Assembly: GCF_033449965.1 (NCBI RefSeq)
Contig: NZ_CP137761.1
Span: 310,001 to 374,000 of the forward strand
Length of the DNA stretch: 64,000 nt
Origin: Bacillus sp. T3
Lineage (GTDB): Bacteria; Bacillota; Bacilli; Bacillales; Cytobacillaceae
Reading direction: 5' to 3'
The translations under genes and the position numbers were made by a program. Shown here one piece after another: positions 19,303-29,703 of this stretch; the stretch's first letter is position 1, and every line of letters starts with the position of its first letter. The notes beneath the pieces are model-generated. The model was not told the DNA's origin. It did no database searches and saw only the letters and a list, made by a program, of their open reading frames with translations.

Positions 19303-20439
19303 ATGAACCTCAGGTTTACTGACGAGCAAGAAATGATGCGCAGCATGGTTCGTGATTTTGCCAAGAGTGAAGTAGCCCCATTCATTGAAAAAATGGAGCA
19401 AGGTCATTTTCCACGAGAAATATTAACGAAAATGGGAGAACTCGGCTTAATGGGGATTCCTGTTCCAGAAAACTATGGCGGTGCGGAAATGGACTTTGTT
19501 TCGTACATTATTGCCATAAATGAATTATCAAAAGTAAGCGCTACGATAGGAGTCATTCTATCTGTTCATACATCAGTTTGCACGAATCCAATCCTTTATT
19601 TTGGCATAGAAGCGCAAAAGCAAAAATATGTCCCTAAGCTAGCTTCAGGGGAATATATTGGCGCGTTTTGCTTGACGGAGCCACAGGCTGGATCGGACGC
19701 AAGCAATATTAAAACAAGAGCAGTTAAAGACGGAGACGAATACATCATCGACGGTTCCAAGATTTTCATCACCAATGGTGGCGAAGCGCAAGTTTACATC
19801 GTCTTTGCGGTCACCGACCCAGCTGCTGGTACGAAGGGCATCAGTGCTTTTATCGTCGAGAAAAATACACCGGGCTTTATTGTCGGCAAGGATGAAAAGA
19901 AAATGGGTCTGCACGGCTCAAGAACGGTCCAGCTGACATTTGAAAGCATGAGAGTTCCAGCTAGCAACTTGCTTGGTCAACTAGGCGAAGGCTTTAAGAT
20001 TGCGATGGCTAATCTAGATGTCGGGCGAATTGGCATTGCAGCTCAAAGCTTAGGAATCGCCGAAGCCGCGTTAGAAGCGGCAACAGAATACGCAAAAACT
20101 CGTTATCAGTTCGGTAAGCCTATTGCCGCCCAGCAAGGGATCGGTTTTAAGCTCGCGGACATGGCCACCGCTGTTGAAGCAGCCAAACTATTAGTCTATC
20201 GCGCAGCCGATTTGCGGTCTAAAGGGCAAAATTGTTCGATGGAGGCATCAATGGCAAAGCTATTCGCTTCCAGAGCAGCAGTTGAAGTAGCAACAGATGC
20301 GATCCAAGTATTTGGAGGCTATGGTTATACCGAGGACTACCCAGTCGAGCGCTATTTCCGTGACGCAAAAATTACGGAAATTTATGAGGGCACGAGCGAA
20401 ATCCAACGCATTGTCATCAACAAGCATTTAACAAAGTAA
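19303..20439 (+). CDS. mmgC: Acyl-CoA dehydrogenase, MmgC-like
   Basis: FAD-dependent short-chain acyl-CoA dehydrogenase of 378 residues; the catalytic glutamate is in IYEGTSEIQRIV and the flavin-binding LTEPQAGSDAS segment is intact. I chose ATG 19303 because GGAGG is 8 bases upstream; ATG 19297 is too close and the frame start at 19228 lies within mmgB. The sequence resembles MmgC of the B. subtilis mother-cell mmg operon more than AcdA. Electrons would go to ETF and then FadF. Confidence 0.9.
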   Translation: MNLRFTDEQEMMRSMVRDFAKSEVAPFIEKMEQGHFPREILTKMGELGLMGIPVPENYGGAEMDFVSYIIAINELSKVSATIGVILSVHTSVCTNPILYFGIEAQKQKYVPKLASGEYIGAFCLTEPQAGSDASNIKTRAVKDGDEYIIDGSKIFITNGGEAQVYIVFAVTDPAAGTKGISAFIVEKNTPGFIVGKDEKKMGLHGSRTVQLTFESMRVPASNLLGQLGEGFKIAMANLDVGRIGIAAQSLGIAEAALEAATEYAKTRYQFGKPIAAQQGIGFKLADMATAVEAAKLLVYRAADLRSKGQNCSMEASMAKLFASRAAVEVATDAIQVFGGYGYTEDYPVERYFRDAKITEIYEGTSEIQRIVINKHLTK

Positions 20440-20529
20440 GGAAGCTAATCTACTAATCTGTAAAAAACAAACCAAACTACATAGATTAGACGGAGCACAA
20501 ATCAAATTAAATTTTTGGAGGAAATAACA

Positions 20530-21669
20530 ATGAATTTCAAATTAACTGAAGAACACGAAATGATTCGCAAAATGGTACGGGATTTTGCTCGAAATGAGGT
20601 TGCACCAAGCGCAGCTGAGCGCGATGAAAACGAGCGCTTTGACCGTGAGATTTTTGACAAAATGGCAGAGCTAGGCTTAACAGGGATTCCTTGGCCAGAA
20701 GAGTACGGCGGAATTGGCAGTGACTACTTAGCTTATTGTATCGCAGTAGAAGAGCTTTCTCGCGTATGTGCCTCTACAGGTGTTACGTTATCCGCTCATA
20801 CTTCACTTGCAGGCTGGCCGATTTTTAAATTTGGTAACGAAGAACAAAAGCAAAAATATTTACGCCCAATGGCAGAAGGAAGAAGCATTGGTGGCTACGG
20901 CTTAACTGAAGCAGGCAGCGGTTCCGATGCTGGTGGGATGAGAACGACTGCTCGTCGTGAAGGGGACCACTACGTATTAAACGGTGCAAAAATCTTTATC
21001 ACAAACGGCGGCGTTGCTGATATTTATGTAGTTTTTGCTTTAACTGATCCAGAAAACAAGCAAAAAGGAACAAGTGCATTTATCGTTGAAAGCAGCTTTG
21101 AAGGCTTCTCTGTAGGTAAGAAGGAAAAGAAATTAGGGATTCGTTCATCGCCTACAACTGAAATCATTTTCGAAGAGTGCCGCGTTCCAGTTGAAAACTT
21201 ACTAGGTCAAGAAGGAGAAGGCTTCAAAATCGCGATGATGACACTTGATGGCGGCCGTAACGGAATTGCTGCTCAAGCTGTTGGAATCGCTCAAGGTGCA
21301 CTCGATGCAGCGGTTGACTATGCAAAAGAGCGCGTCCAATTCGGTAAACCAATCGCACTTCAACAAGGGATTGGCTTTAAGCTAGCAGACATGGCAACAA
21401 GCGTTGAAGCTTCACGTCTATTAACTTACCAGGCTGCATGGTTAGAGTCAGAAGGCCTTCCATACGGTAAAGAATCTGCGATGTCGAAGCTATTTGCAGG
21501 CGACACAGCGATGAAGGTAACGACGGATGCGGTTCAAATTTTCGGCGGCTATGGCTATACGAAGGATTACCCAGTGGAACGCTTCATGCGCGATGCAAAA
21601 ATCACACAAATTTACGAAGGAACACAAGAAATTCAACGATTAGTTATTTCCCGGATGGTTACAAAATAA
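20530..21669 (+). CDS. acdA: Acyl-CoA dehydrogenase AcdA
   Basis: Second acyl-CoA dehydrogenase, 379 residues, with LTEAGSGSDAGG (flavin contact) and the catalytic glutamate in IYEGTQEIQRLV. Start ATG 20530 after TTGGAGGAA. Its sequence (MNFKLTEEHEMIRKMVRDFA, CASTGVTLSAHTSLAGWP) is very near B. subtilis AcdA, whose gene also sits between fadF and rpoE. It closes the operon before a terminator. Confidence 0.92.
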   Translation: MNFKLTEEHEMIRKMVRDFARNEVAPSAAERDENERFDREIFDKMAELGLTGIPWPEEYGGIGSDYLAYCIAVEELSRVCASTGVTLSAHTSLAGWPIFKFGNEEQKQKYLRPMAEGRSIGGYGLTEAGSGSDAGGMRTTARREGDHYVLNGAKIFITNGGVADIYVVFALTDPENKQKGTSAFIVESSFEGFSVGKKEKKLGIRSSPTTEIIFEECRVPVENLLGQEGEGFKIAMMTLDGGRNGIAAQAVGIAQGALDAAVDYAKERVQFGKPIALQQGIGFKLADMATSVEASRLLTYQAAWLESEGLPYGKESAMSKLFAGDTAMKVTTDAVQIFGGYGYTKDYPVERFMRDAKITQIYEGTQEIQRLVISRMVTK

Positions 21670-21682
21670 TTTTCAATGGCTG

Positions 21683-21713
21683 GGGGCTTAGGAAGAACGC
21701 CTAGGTCCCTTTT
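21683..21713 (+). terminator. Terminator after acdA
   Basis: GGGGCTTAGG and CCTAGGTCCC form a 10-bp stem with two wobble pairs around a 7-base loop, then TTTT. Confidence 0.65.
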
Positions 21714-21774
21714 ATTGACTAAAATATGTATTTAAGCCACGGCTTTGAACAAGAGAATGCTTTTTGTACACTGT

Positions 21775-21837
21775 GTTGATTAGAGCGGAAGGTGCGAGAC
21801 TCCCACGCGGAAAGGGAGCACTTTGAGCGGAAATCAA
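21775..21837 (+). repeat. Family A repeat, short (centre-deleted) form
   Basis: Both ends of family A (GTTGATTAGAGCGGAAGGTGC and GCGGAAATCAA) are kept but the middle ~65 bases are missing. A similar short form is at 52982-53046. Confidence 0.75.
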
Positions 21838-21902
21838 TAGACAATTTTAGCAGAGTCTAATCATTAATAATCCAGCAAGAAGGTGAAAAGGCGGTTGGAA
21901 TC

Positions 21903-22553
21903 ATGAAAAAGAGAGAAGTGCATGCATCCGTGAAGGATGAACGTCTTGTAAAAATAAGACGAAACCAGATGATCAAAAGCGCTATTGCTCTATTTAAACA
22001 AAAAGGGTTCCATCGCACCACTACAAGAGAGATTGCTAGGGAAGCTGGCTTCAGTATTGGAACCCTTTATGAATATATCAGGTCAAAAGAGGATATTTTG
22101 TATCTCGTTTGTGACAGCATTTATGATGAGGTGCAGGATCAGCTCGCGCAGGACTTAGCCTCACACCAGGGGACGCTTGAAAGCCTGCGCCACGGGATTG
22201 AAAATTTCTTTCGGATCATGGATAACGTCCAGGAGGAAGTTCTTGTCATGTACCAGGAAGCAAAATCACTCTCGAAGGATGCCCTCCCTTATGTACTAAA
22301 AAAGGAAATCGGGATGGTTTCGATGCTTGAGGATGTGATTCAGCTTGTCGTCGACAAAGGCGAACTGGATATGACGCCAAACGAAGTCAATCTGTTGGCT
22401 CATAATATCGTGGTCCAAGGCCAGATGTGGGGATTCCGCCGCTGGTCAATCCAAAAACAATATAATCTTGAAGATTATATTAAAATGCAAACGGATTGGA
22501 TTTTTGAAGGATTAAAGGGATATATGATTAAACAACCGGAAGGGAGAAAATGA
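21903..22553 (+). CDS. TetR/AcrR family transcriptional regulator
   Basis: A 216-residue TetR-type repressor: the helix-turn-helix is at residues ~22-66 (AIALFKQKGFHRTTTREIAREAGFSIGTLYEYI...), followed by a helical ligand domain. Its stop overlaps the icmF start (ATGA), so the two are translationally coupled. The link to icmF and to the acyl-CoA block suggests it senses a short-chain acyl-CoA and controls this region, perhaps through the TGAACGCTCATTCA site before fadF; that target is an inference. Confidence 0.85.
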   Translation: MKKREVHASVKDERLVKIRRNQMIKSAIALFKQKGFHRTTTREIAREAGFSIGTLYEYIRSKEDILYLVCDSIYDEVQDQLAQDLASHQGTLESLRHGIENFFRIMDNVQEEVLVMYQEAKSLSKDALPYVLKKEIGMVSMLEDVIQLVVDKGELDMTPNEVNLLAHNIVVQGQMWGFRRWSIQKQYNLEDYIKMQTDWIFEGLKGYMIKQPEGRK

Positions 22554-25500
22554 GTACAACCAAGGTCTATAAGCCGAAGCACCACATTCGATTTGTAACA
22601 GCATCCAGTTTATTTGATGGACATGATGCAACAATTAATATAATGCGCCGAATCCTTCAGTCGAGCGGTGCTGAAGTCATCCATCTAGGACATAATCGTT
22701 CCGTTGAAGAGATTGTAAATGCAGCGATTCAAGAGGATGCGCAAGGAATTGCCGTCTCCTCTTATCAAGGCGGACACGTTGAATATTTTAAATATATGTA
22801 TGATCTTTTACAAGAAAAAGGCGCCTCACATATCCAGATTTTCGGCGGCGGTGGCGGAGTTATTATTCCTAAGGAAATCGATGAGCTTCATGATTATGGA
22901 ATTGCACGACTCTTCTCCCCAGAAGATGGGCGGATTTTAGGTCTTCAAGGGATGATCAATCTCATGCTTGAAAAGACTGATTTTCCAACCGTTGGCGAAA
23001 ATACAGCTGAAGATATTAAGAAGCTCAAAACAGGTGAAGTAAACGCGGTTGCAAAACTAATTACGCTTGCTGAGCAGCATGTTGAAATTGGAACAGAAGT
23101 CGCGGCGGCTGCAGAGTCTGTTTTAGCAGAAATCAAAACATTGCAAAGCACTGTACCCGGTTATCGGAATTACCTGGAACGGGTGGGGCAGGAAAAAGCT
23201 CGTTAACAGATGAATTAATTCGTCGTTTTCTCAACGAAATTCCAGAGAAGCGCGTTGCCATTCTTTCGGTTGATCCAACCAAACAAAAAACAGGCGGTGC
23301 GCTGCTTGGTGACCGAATCCGCATGAATGCTATCTTTGATTCGCGTGTTTACATGCGCAGCTTAGCAACAAGAAGTTCAAAAAGCGAGCTTTCGTTAGCG
23401 ATCAAAGATGCGATTGCGGTCGCAAAAGCTGCAGGCTTTGACCTAATCGTCGTTGAAACAAGTGGAATTGGGCAAGGTGATGCTGAAATCGCTGAAATCT
23501 GTGATGTCGCGCTTTACGTCATGACCAGTGAGTTTGGTGCGCCTTCACAGCTTGAAAAAATCGACATGATTGACTACGCTGACTTAGTGGTTATCAATAA
23601 ATTTGAACGCAAAGGCTCAGAGGATGCTCTTCGTCAGGTCCAAAAGCAATACCAACGCAGCCGTGAGCTATTCGATCGGGATTATACTGACATGCCGGTC
23701 TATGGTACGATTGCAAGCCAATTTAATGACCCGGGTACAAACGCATTGTTTGCTGCTTTAGTGGAAAAAATCAATGAAAAGGCTGGTACTAATTGGACGA
23801 CGACCTTCTCAAAGAATGCCAAGGTAGAGAAACAAAATATCATCATTCCGAATGACCGACGCTATTATTTACGGGAGATTTCCGATACCGTTCGCAATTA
23901 TCATAAAAAGGCTGAAGAGCAGGTTGCGCTTGCCCGTCGCTTATTCCAATTAGAAGGCGCGATTGAGGCAGTAAAAGAAAAGGAAACAAACTCCGAAGTC
24001 ATTGCTTCACTAGAAGCATTAAAGCAAGACGTAGAAGCAAAGCTTTCTCCAGAATCAAAAAATATTTTGAACAACTGGGAAGCGACAAAAGCAAAATATG
24101 CGGCTGATAAATTTGTTACAAAGATTCGTGATAAAGAAATCGTCACGATTTTAAAAACGAAATCGCTTTCTGGAACAGACATTCCAAAGGTTGCTTTACC
24201 AAGATATAAAGAGTATGGCGAAATATTAAGCTGGGTTTACCGTGAAAACGTACCAGGCTTCTTCCCGTACACTGCCGGAGTATTTCCGTTTAAACGTGAG
24301 GGCGAAGATCCGAAGCGTCAATTCGCTGGGGAAGGAACACCAGAGCGGACGAACCGCCGTTTCCACTACCTGTCAAAGGATGATACTGCGAAGCGCTTAA
24401 GTACGGCGTTTGACTCTGTAACCCTTTACGGAGAAGACCCAGATCACCGTCCTGACATTTTTGGAAAAATCGGTGAAAGTGGCGTAAACGTTTGTACTTT
24501 AGATGATATGAAGAAGTTGTATGCAGGCTTTGATTTGTGCCATCCATCAACATCTGTATCAATGACGATCAATGGACCGGCGCCAATTATCCTAGCGATG
24601 TTCATGAATACAGCGATTCATCAGCAGGTCGAGAAAAACAAGCAGAGCTTGGCCGTGAGCTTACGGAAGCAGAAATTGTTGAGGTAAAAGAGCAAACCCT
24701 ACAAGTGGTTCGAGGTACAGTTCAGGCTGATATCCTTAAAGAAGACCAAGGTCAAAATACATGTATCTTCTCAACAGAATTTGCACTGCGCATGATGGGT
24801 GATATCCAGCAGTATTTTATCGATCAAAAGGTGCGCAACTATTATTCTGTTTCGATTTCTGGCTATCATATCGCTGAGGCTGGGGCGAATCCAATTTCGC
24901 AGCTTGCGTTCACGCTTGCGAATGGGTTCACGTTCGTTGAGTACTACCTAAGTCGAGGCATGCATATTGATGACTTTGCACCGAATCTGTCTTACTTCTT
25001 CTCTAATGGTCTAGATCCTGAGTATACGGTGATCGGTCGCGTGGCACGCCGCATTTGGGCAACCGTAATGCGCGATAAATATGGTGCCAATGAGCGGAGC
25101 CAAAAGCTGAAGTACCATGTACAAACCTCTGGTCGTTCTCTGCACGCGCAGGAGATTGACTTTAACGATATTCGCACGACATTGCAAGCAATTATGGCCT
25201 TGCATGATAACTGTAATTCACTTCATACAAATGCTTATGATGAGGCGATTACTACGCCAACGGAGGAATCCGTTCGCCGAGCGATGGCTATTCAGATGAT
25301 CATTACGAAAGAACATGGCTTAACGAAAAATGAGAATCCACTTCAGGGCTCGTTTATCGTTGAGGAATTAACCGATTTAGTTGAGGAAGCTGTTCTGAAG
25401 GAATTTGAGCGCATGGATGATCGCGGCGGTGTGCTTGGTTCAATGGAGACGCAATACCAACGTGGAAAGATCCAGGATGAATCGATGTACTATGAAATGA

Positions 25501-25817
25501 AGAAGCATTCTGGTGAATTGCCAATCATCGGTGTAAATACGTATTTGAATCCAAATCCACCTTCGACAGAAGAAATTAACAATATGGAAATTGCTCGAGC
25601 TTCCAACGAAGAGAAGGAATTACAAATCACGAACTTGAGAGCATTCCAAGCAAAGCACAGTGATCAAACCGCTGCAGCATTAGCTCGCCTTCAGCAAGTA
25701 GCAATGAGCGGTGGCAATGTGTTCGCTGAATTAATGGAAACTGTAAAGTATGCAAGTCTTGGCCAAATCACCCAAGCACTTTACAAAGTCGGCGGTCAAT
25801 ATCGTCGTAACATGTAA
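22550..25817 (+). CDS. icmF: Fused isobutyryl-CoA mutase IcmF (three frame breaks)
   Basis: Adenosylcobalamin-dependent mutase that interconverts isobutyryl-CoA and n-butyryl-CoA (some homologues also pivalyl-CoA). Order: B12-binding domain (ASSLFDGHDATINI, residues ~1-140), MeaI-type G-protein chaperone with P-loop ITGTGGAGKSS (~213) and NKFE, linker, and the substrate-binding barrel to 1088. Frame breaks: one extra base at 23156-23158 (CCCGG for CCGG), one at 23175 (CCTGG for CCGG), and one lost A near 24640 (NKAELGRELTEAE restored). With these repaired the length is 1088 residues, as expected. Coupled to the preceding TetR gene; feeds butyryl-CoA to the acyl-CoA dehydrogenases. Confidence 0.92.
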
Positions 25818-25842
25818 AGATCATTTTCTAATAGCAGAAATG

Positions 25843-25876
25843 GGTCTGACAGAAGCTTTTGTCAGACCTGTTTTTA
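25843..25876 (+). terminator. Terminator after icmF
   Basis: GGTCTGACA and TGTCAGACC form a perfect 9-bp stem, followed by TGTTTTT. Confidence 0.85.
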
Positions 25877-25968
25877 TTGCCGTTTTTTTTATATAATGAG
25901 AAATGTAGGTTGGAATCTGGACTTTTGCTGTTCCACCATTTTGTTACGACCATTTGTAAATACATAAT

Positions 25969-26172
25969 TTGAGTTTGGATGTGAGTGCTTTGAAGCCAAT
26001 CATATACATAATTTTAAGCGTAGTGGCAGCCGTTGGAACATATTATCTTTATTCACATCAGCTAGGTGCAATTTCGTTTTTTCTTCTTTCCTTTTTCCTT
26101 TTCTATCTTTCCTACCGGCAATTTAAAAAACTAAAAGAGACCCCAAAGCAAACCGATGATTCTCTTAAATAA
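25969..26172 (+). CDS. Small two-helix membrane protein, unknown
   Basis: A 67-codon frame with two hydrophobic stretches (PIIYIILSVVAAVGTYYLY and ISFFLLSFFLFYLSY) and a basic/polar C-terminal tail. No family recognised. The start is uncertain: TTG 25969 and GTG 25981 are possible and no strong ribosome-binding site is seen. It lies alone between icmF and rpoE. Confidence 0.45.
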   Translation: MSLDVSALKPIIYIILSVVAAVGTYYLYSHQLGAISFFLLSFFLFYLSYRQFKKLKETPKQTDDSLK

Positions 26173-26300
26173 GAAGAAAAAAATAACGGATTGATAGATA
26201 GAACTAGCATAAACGGTAGGATTTTGTTTATAATGAAGAATATGTATTTTGGGTGTTTATTCCCTTCAGGGGTTTTTAATAGTGAAAGGAAGTGCGGAGA

Positions 26301-26867
26301 TTGAGTCTTGAACAATACTCAAAAGAGCAATTGCAAGAAATGTCTTTTATCGAAATAGCGTACGAATTTTTATCTGGAAAGAAACAAGCAGTTGCGTTTC
26401 CAGAGATCATTGATGAAATTAAGAAAACATTGAACATTACTGATGAAGAAGTAAAGCAGCGTATCGCTCAATTTTATACAGATTTGAACATAGATGGCCG
26501 CTTTTTAGCATTAGGCGACAATCGTTGGGGGATACGCACGTGGTATCCAGTTGACCAGGTTGAAGAAGAAATTGTGACACCTGTGAAACCGAAGAAGAAG
26601 AAGGCGAAGAAAGTTGTCGAAGATGATGACTTCGAAGACTTTGATGAAATCGAAGAAGACGACGATCTTGGTTTCGATGATGTCGATGAGCTTGATGACG
26701 ATATTCTCGACGAAGACGATGATGACTTTGATGACGACTTAGATGATGACGATGATGATCTTCTCGAAGATGACGCTGAGCTAGAAGAAATCGACCTAGA
26801 CGATGATGCAGATCTTGACGAAGATGATGATCTTGATGAAGATTTAGACGACGAAGACGAAAAATAA
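26301..26867 (+). CDS. rpoE: RNA polymerase delta subunit
   Basis: Delta factor of Gram-positive RNA polymerase, which speeds enzyme recycling and lowers non-specific DNA binding. The globular N-terminal half (QMSFIEIAYE..., RIAQFYTDLNIDGRFLALGDNRWG) is conserved; a lysine-rich KPKKKKAKK hinge leads to ~85 residues that are almost all Asp/Glu/Leu. TTG 26301 is preferred (GGAAG 8 bases upstream); GTG 26292 is the alternative. The acidic tail is normal for the family, not a sequence artefact. Confidence 0.93.
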   Translation: MSLEQYSKEQLQEMSFIEIAYEFLSGKKQAVAFPEIIDEIKKTLNITDEEVKQRIAQFYTDLNIDGRFLALGDNRWGIRTWYPVDQVEEEIVTPVKPKKKKAKKVVEDDDFEDFDEIEEDDDLGFDDVDELDDDILDEDDDDFDDDLDDDDDDLLEDDAELEEIDLDDDADLDEDDDLDEDLDDEDEK

Positions 26868-26877
26868 TTGTGATGAG

Positions 26878-26909
26878 GCGCTGGACTTAGTTAAGTCTAG
26901 CGTTTTTTT
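26878..26909 (+). terminator. Terminator after rpoE
   Basis: GCGCTGGACTTA pairs with TAAGTCTAGCG (one mismatch), then TTTTTTT. Confidence 0.8.
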
Positions 26910-26931
26910 GTGTGAAATCGGGGCTACATGG

Positions 26932-27072
26932 CCGCTTTCACTTTTCGAGTTGTCTAGCTGCAGGCGCCATCGGCTCGAGGTCATAAGCCAATCCGTCCAA
27001 AAGGTAAAGTACAACCTTTCGGCTGGCTCGTCTTATGCTTGTCGCCGATAAACGGGCGCCTTCCGCCTTTCG
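26932..27072 (+). repeat. Family B intergenic repeat (copy 3)
   Basis: Contains TTGTCTAGCTGCAGGCGCC, GGTCATAAGCCAATCCGTCC, GGCTCGTCTTATGC and GGCGCCTTCCGCC, matching the other family B copies. It ends 8 bases before the pyrG promoter. Confidence 0.8.
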
Positions 27073-27080
27073 ATATTTTC

Positions 27081-27119
27081 TTGACTTTTTCGACAGGCGC
27101 TTGTAGAATACTTTTTGGG
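27081..27119 (+). promoter_or_regulatory. pyrG promoter with GGG transcription start
   Basis: TTGACT (27081-27086), 17-base spacer, TAGAAT (27104-27109); the run GGGCTCC begins 7 bases further at 27117. In B. subtilis the pyrG transcript starts GGGCU and, when CTP is low, polymerase adds extra Gs at this point. The same start sequence is present here. Confidence 0.75.
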
Positions 27120-27156
27120 CTCCTTAAAAAAGGACAACGATAAGTTTGATTCTTAG

Positions 27157-27195
27157 AACGCTCCCTTACCCAGGTGGTAGGCGGAGCGTTTTTTT
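27157..27195 (+). promoter_or_regulatory. pyrG CTP-sensitive attenuator hairpin
   Basis: AACGCTCC (27157-27164) pairs perfectly with GGAGCGTT (27183-27190), followed by a T-run: a terminator 40 bases from the start site. Its upstream strand holds the pyrimidine tract GCTCCCTTACCC, able to pair with a poly-G 5' end and so prevent termination, as described for B. subtilis pyrG. Confidence 0.75.
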
Positions 27196-27269
27196 ATGTT
27201 TTATATAGGAATAATATTCATATCTTTCTACTCTTTCTTATTTGAAAAGAGGCTTTGTTAAAGCTCGTT

Positions 27270-27397
27270 GTTGATTGGAGCGGAAGGTGTGAGACTCCTG
27301 CGGGAGAAGGTGGCACGGGAGACCCCACAGGCGCAAAAGCGCCGAGGAGGCTCCCGGAACTCCCCGCGGAAAGGGAGCACCTGAAGCGGAAATCAAC
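27270..27397 (+). repeat. Family A repeat in the pyrG leader
   Basis: Full-length copy (GTTGATTGGAGCGGAAGG ... AGCGGAAATCAAC) located between the pyrG attenuator and the pyrG start codon, so it would be transcribed as part of the 5' leader. Confidence 0.85.
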
Positions 27398-27550
27398 ATT
27401 CAAATTTAACACAGGCTAAATATGGTAATTGGTATGGAATGGCTGCCTGTAGGGCGAGTGCCATAAACGTTTTTCCCCACTACGAATTTGCGATGTGAGT
27501 CTTTAAATAAAGGCTAAATTGTACAAACTGTTTAAGAGGAGGCAACTTTT

Positions 27551-29156
27551 ATGACAAAGTATATTTTTGTTACGGGCGGTGTAGTTTCATCGTTAGGAAA
27601 AGGGATAACAGCAGCATCTTTAGGGCGACTGTTAAAAAACAGAGGGTTAAGTGTGACGATTCAAAAATTTGATCCATACATTAACGTGGACCCAGGAACT
27701 ATGAGTCCATACCAGCATGGTGAAGTATTCGTAACCGATGATGGTGCGGAAACAGACTTGGATTTAGGCCATTATGAGCGTTTTATCGACATTAACCTAA
27801 ACAAGTTCAGCAACGTAACAACTGGGAAAGTTTATTCTTCCGTATTGAAAAAAGAGCGCCGTGGTGATTATCTTGGCGGTACAGTACAGGTTATCCCACA
27901 TATCACAAACGAATTAAAAGAGCGCGTTTTCCGTTCAGGCCATGAAACAAATGCTGACGTAGTAATCACGGAAATCGGAGGAACAGTCGGGGACATCGAG
28001 TCACTTCCATTCCTTGAAGCAATTCGTCAAATCAAGAGCGATATCGGTACTCATAACGTTATGTATATCCACTGTACGTTAGTTCCTTACATCAAGGCAG
28101 CTGGTGAAATGAAGACGAAGCCTACACAGCACAGCGTAAAAGAGCTTCGTAGCCTTGGAATTCAACCAAACGTGATTGTTGTTCGTACAGAAATGCCAAT
28201 TTCACAAGATATGAAGGATAAGATTGCCTTATTCTGTGATATTGATAAAGATGCCGTAATCGAGTGTCAGGATGCGGATACACTGTATTCGATTCCATTA
28301 GCACTTCAAGAGCAAAATCTTGACCAAATCGTTTGTGACCACTTAAAGCTTGCCGTTCCAGAAGCGGACATGACCGAGTGGAAGCAGCTTGTCGACAAAG
28401 TTAGCAATCTTTCCCGCAAAACGAAAATTGCCCTTGTTGGGAAATATGTTGAGCTACAGGATGCCTACATTTCTATCGTTGAGGCATTAAAACATGCTGG
28501 GTATTCATTTGATGCCGATATCGAAATCAATTGGATCAATGCAGAGCATGTAAATGCAGAAAACGTAGCTCAATTACTTGAAGACGCAGACGGAATTTTA
28601 GTTCCTGGCGGCTTCGGCGATCGTGGTGTCGAAGGGAAAATTTTAGCAACACAATACGCTCGTGAGCAAAAGAGACCGTTCTTAGGCATTTGCTTAGGAA
28701 TGCAATTAGCATCGATCGAATATGCACGCAACGTCCTGAGGATTAAAGGATGCACATTCATCTGAGCTAAACCCTGAAACAACAAATCCGGTCATTGACC
28801 TGTTACCAGAGCAAAAGGATATTGAGGATTTAGGCGGAACATTGCGCTTAGGCTTGTACCCTTGTAAGCTGACTGCAGGATCAAAAGCATTCGAAGCATA
28901 CGGTGAGGAAGTCGTATACGAGCGCCACCGCCACCGTTACGAATTCAACAATCACTACCGCCAAGCAATGGAAGCAGAAGGCTTCGTGTTCTCCGGCACA
29001 AGCCCAGACGGCCGCCTAGTTGAGGTTATCGAATTAAACGATCACCCATGGTTCGTGGCATCTCAGTTCCACCCAGAGTTCAAATCAAGACCAACTCGCC
29101 CACAACCACTATTCCGTGACTTCATCAAAGCTTCATTGCAATATGGTGAAAAATAG
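27551..29156 (+). CDS. pyrG: CTP synthase (one-base frame break)
   Basis: Converts UTP to CTP with glutamine. The N-terminal synthetase domain has the P-loop-like GGVVSSLGKG; the glutaminase domain has nucleophile Cys381 (LGICLGMQ) and the distal FHPEF histidine/glutamate. The first frame ends at 28765 because of an extra base in CCTGAGG (28735-28741); with CCTAGG the protein reads VLGLKDAHSSELNPETTNP and continues to 29156, 534 residues. The break lies between the catalytic Cys and His, so the gene as printed would lack amidotransferase function. Start ATG after AGAGGAGG. Confidence 0.94.
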
Positions 29157-29216
29157 AAATAGTATAGTGAAAATGGCCCTGCAGGTTTGCGGGGCTTGAT
29201 AGAGATAGTATAGAAA

Positions 29217-29287
29217 AACCTCGCCTTTGGAGTGGGTGCCACCAAGCTTGTCTTGGTTGCATGTCCTGTCCGGCGAGGTTTTTTATT
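29217..29287. terminator. Long branched terminator after pyrG
   Basis: AACCTCGCC (29217-29225) pairs with GGCGAGGTT (29272-29280) and TTTTTA follows. The 46-base loop contains its own hairpin, ACCAAG-CTTGT-CTTGGT. It could also act on the minus strand for ywjG. Confidence 0.65.
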
Positions 29288-29503
29288 TTATTGAATCTGT
29301 AACCTTGTAATTGAAAAAATCGTAATCGTTCTAGTTTAGATCGCACTACTGAAATTAAAAAATTAAAAAAAGCGAACAATTTTAAAAAAAGGATTAAATT
29401 TTCCTGATTCCTACGCTGAAATGGTTAATTTTTTAATAAAGTGAGGGCTATTTTCTCCAAAAGGATATCTATTTTTAAAAAAATTTAAGTTTGAGCCCAA
29501 ATA

Positions 29504-29676
29504 TATGCACGCATTTTACTGCTTATGCACGTTTGAAGCTTGATATGATCCAACTAAAAAAATATATGCACGACTTTAAAAATTTATGATACAACTTTAG
29601 AAATTTATGATACAACTTTTTAAACTTATGCACGGGCTGCACGCGTTATGCACGGCTTTCCCTCGATATGCACAAC
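29504..29676. repeat. 20-21 bp periodic array, head word TATGCACG
   Basis: Nine units begin at 29504, 29524, 29544, 29565, 29585, 29606, 29627, 29647 and 29667. Heads are TATGCACG or the variants TATGATCC/TATGATAC; tails are AT-rich, often ACTTTaaAA-like. It occupies much of the 547-base gap between pyrG and ywjG; the upstream part of the gap is AT-rich with nothing else recognised. Confidence 0.75.
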
Positions 29677-29703
29677 TTCGAACTTGCGACCAATTTAACT
29701 TAC

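Noticed and set aside
22945..24182. Long antisense frames within icmF
   Set aside because: They mirror the sense codon pattern, have no ribosome-binding site and no recognisable family.
26570..26867. Asp/Glu-rich tract at the end of rpoE as a repeat or artefact
   Set aside because: An acidic disordered tail is normal for the delta subunit.
29504..29676. Regularly spaced repeats resembling a small CRISPR array
   Set aside because: Units are only 20-21 bp in total, there is no 28-37 bp repeat or constant-length spacer, and no cas gene is near. The same holds for the other five arrays.
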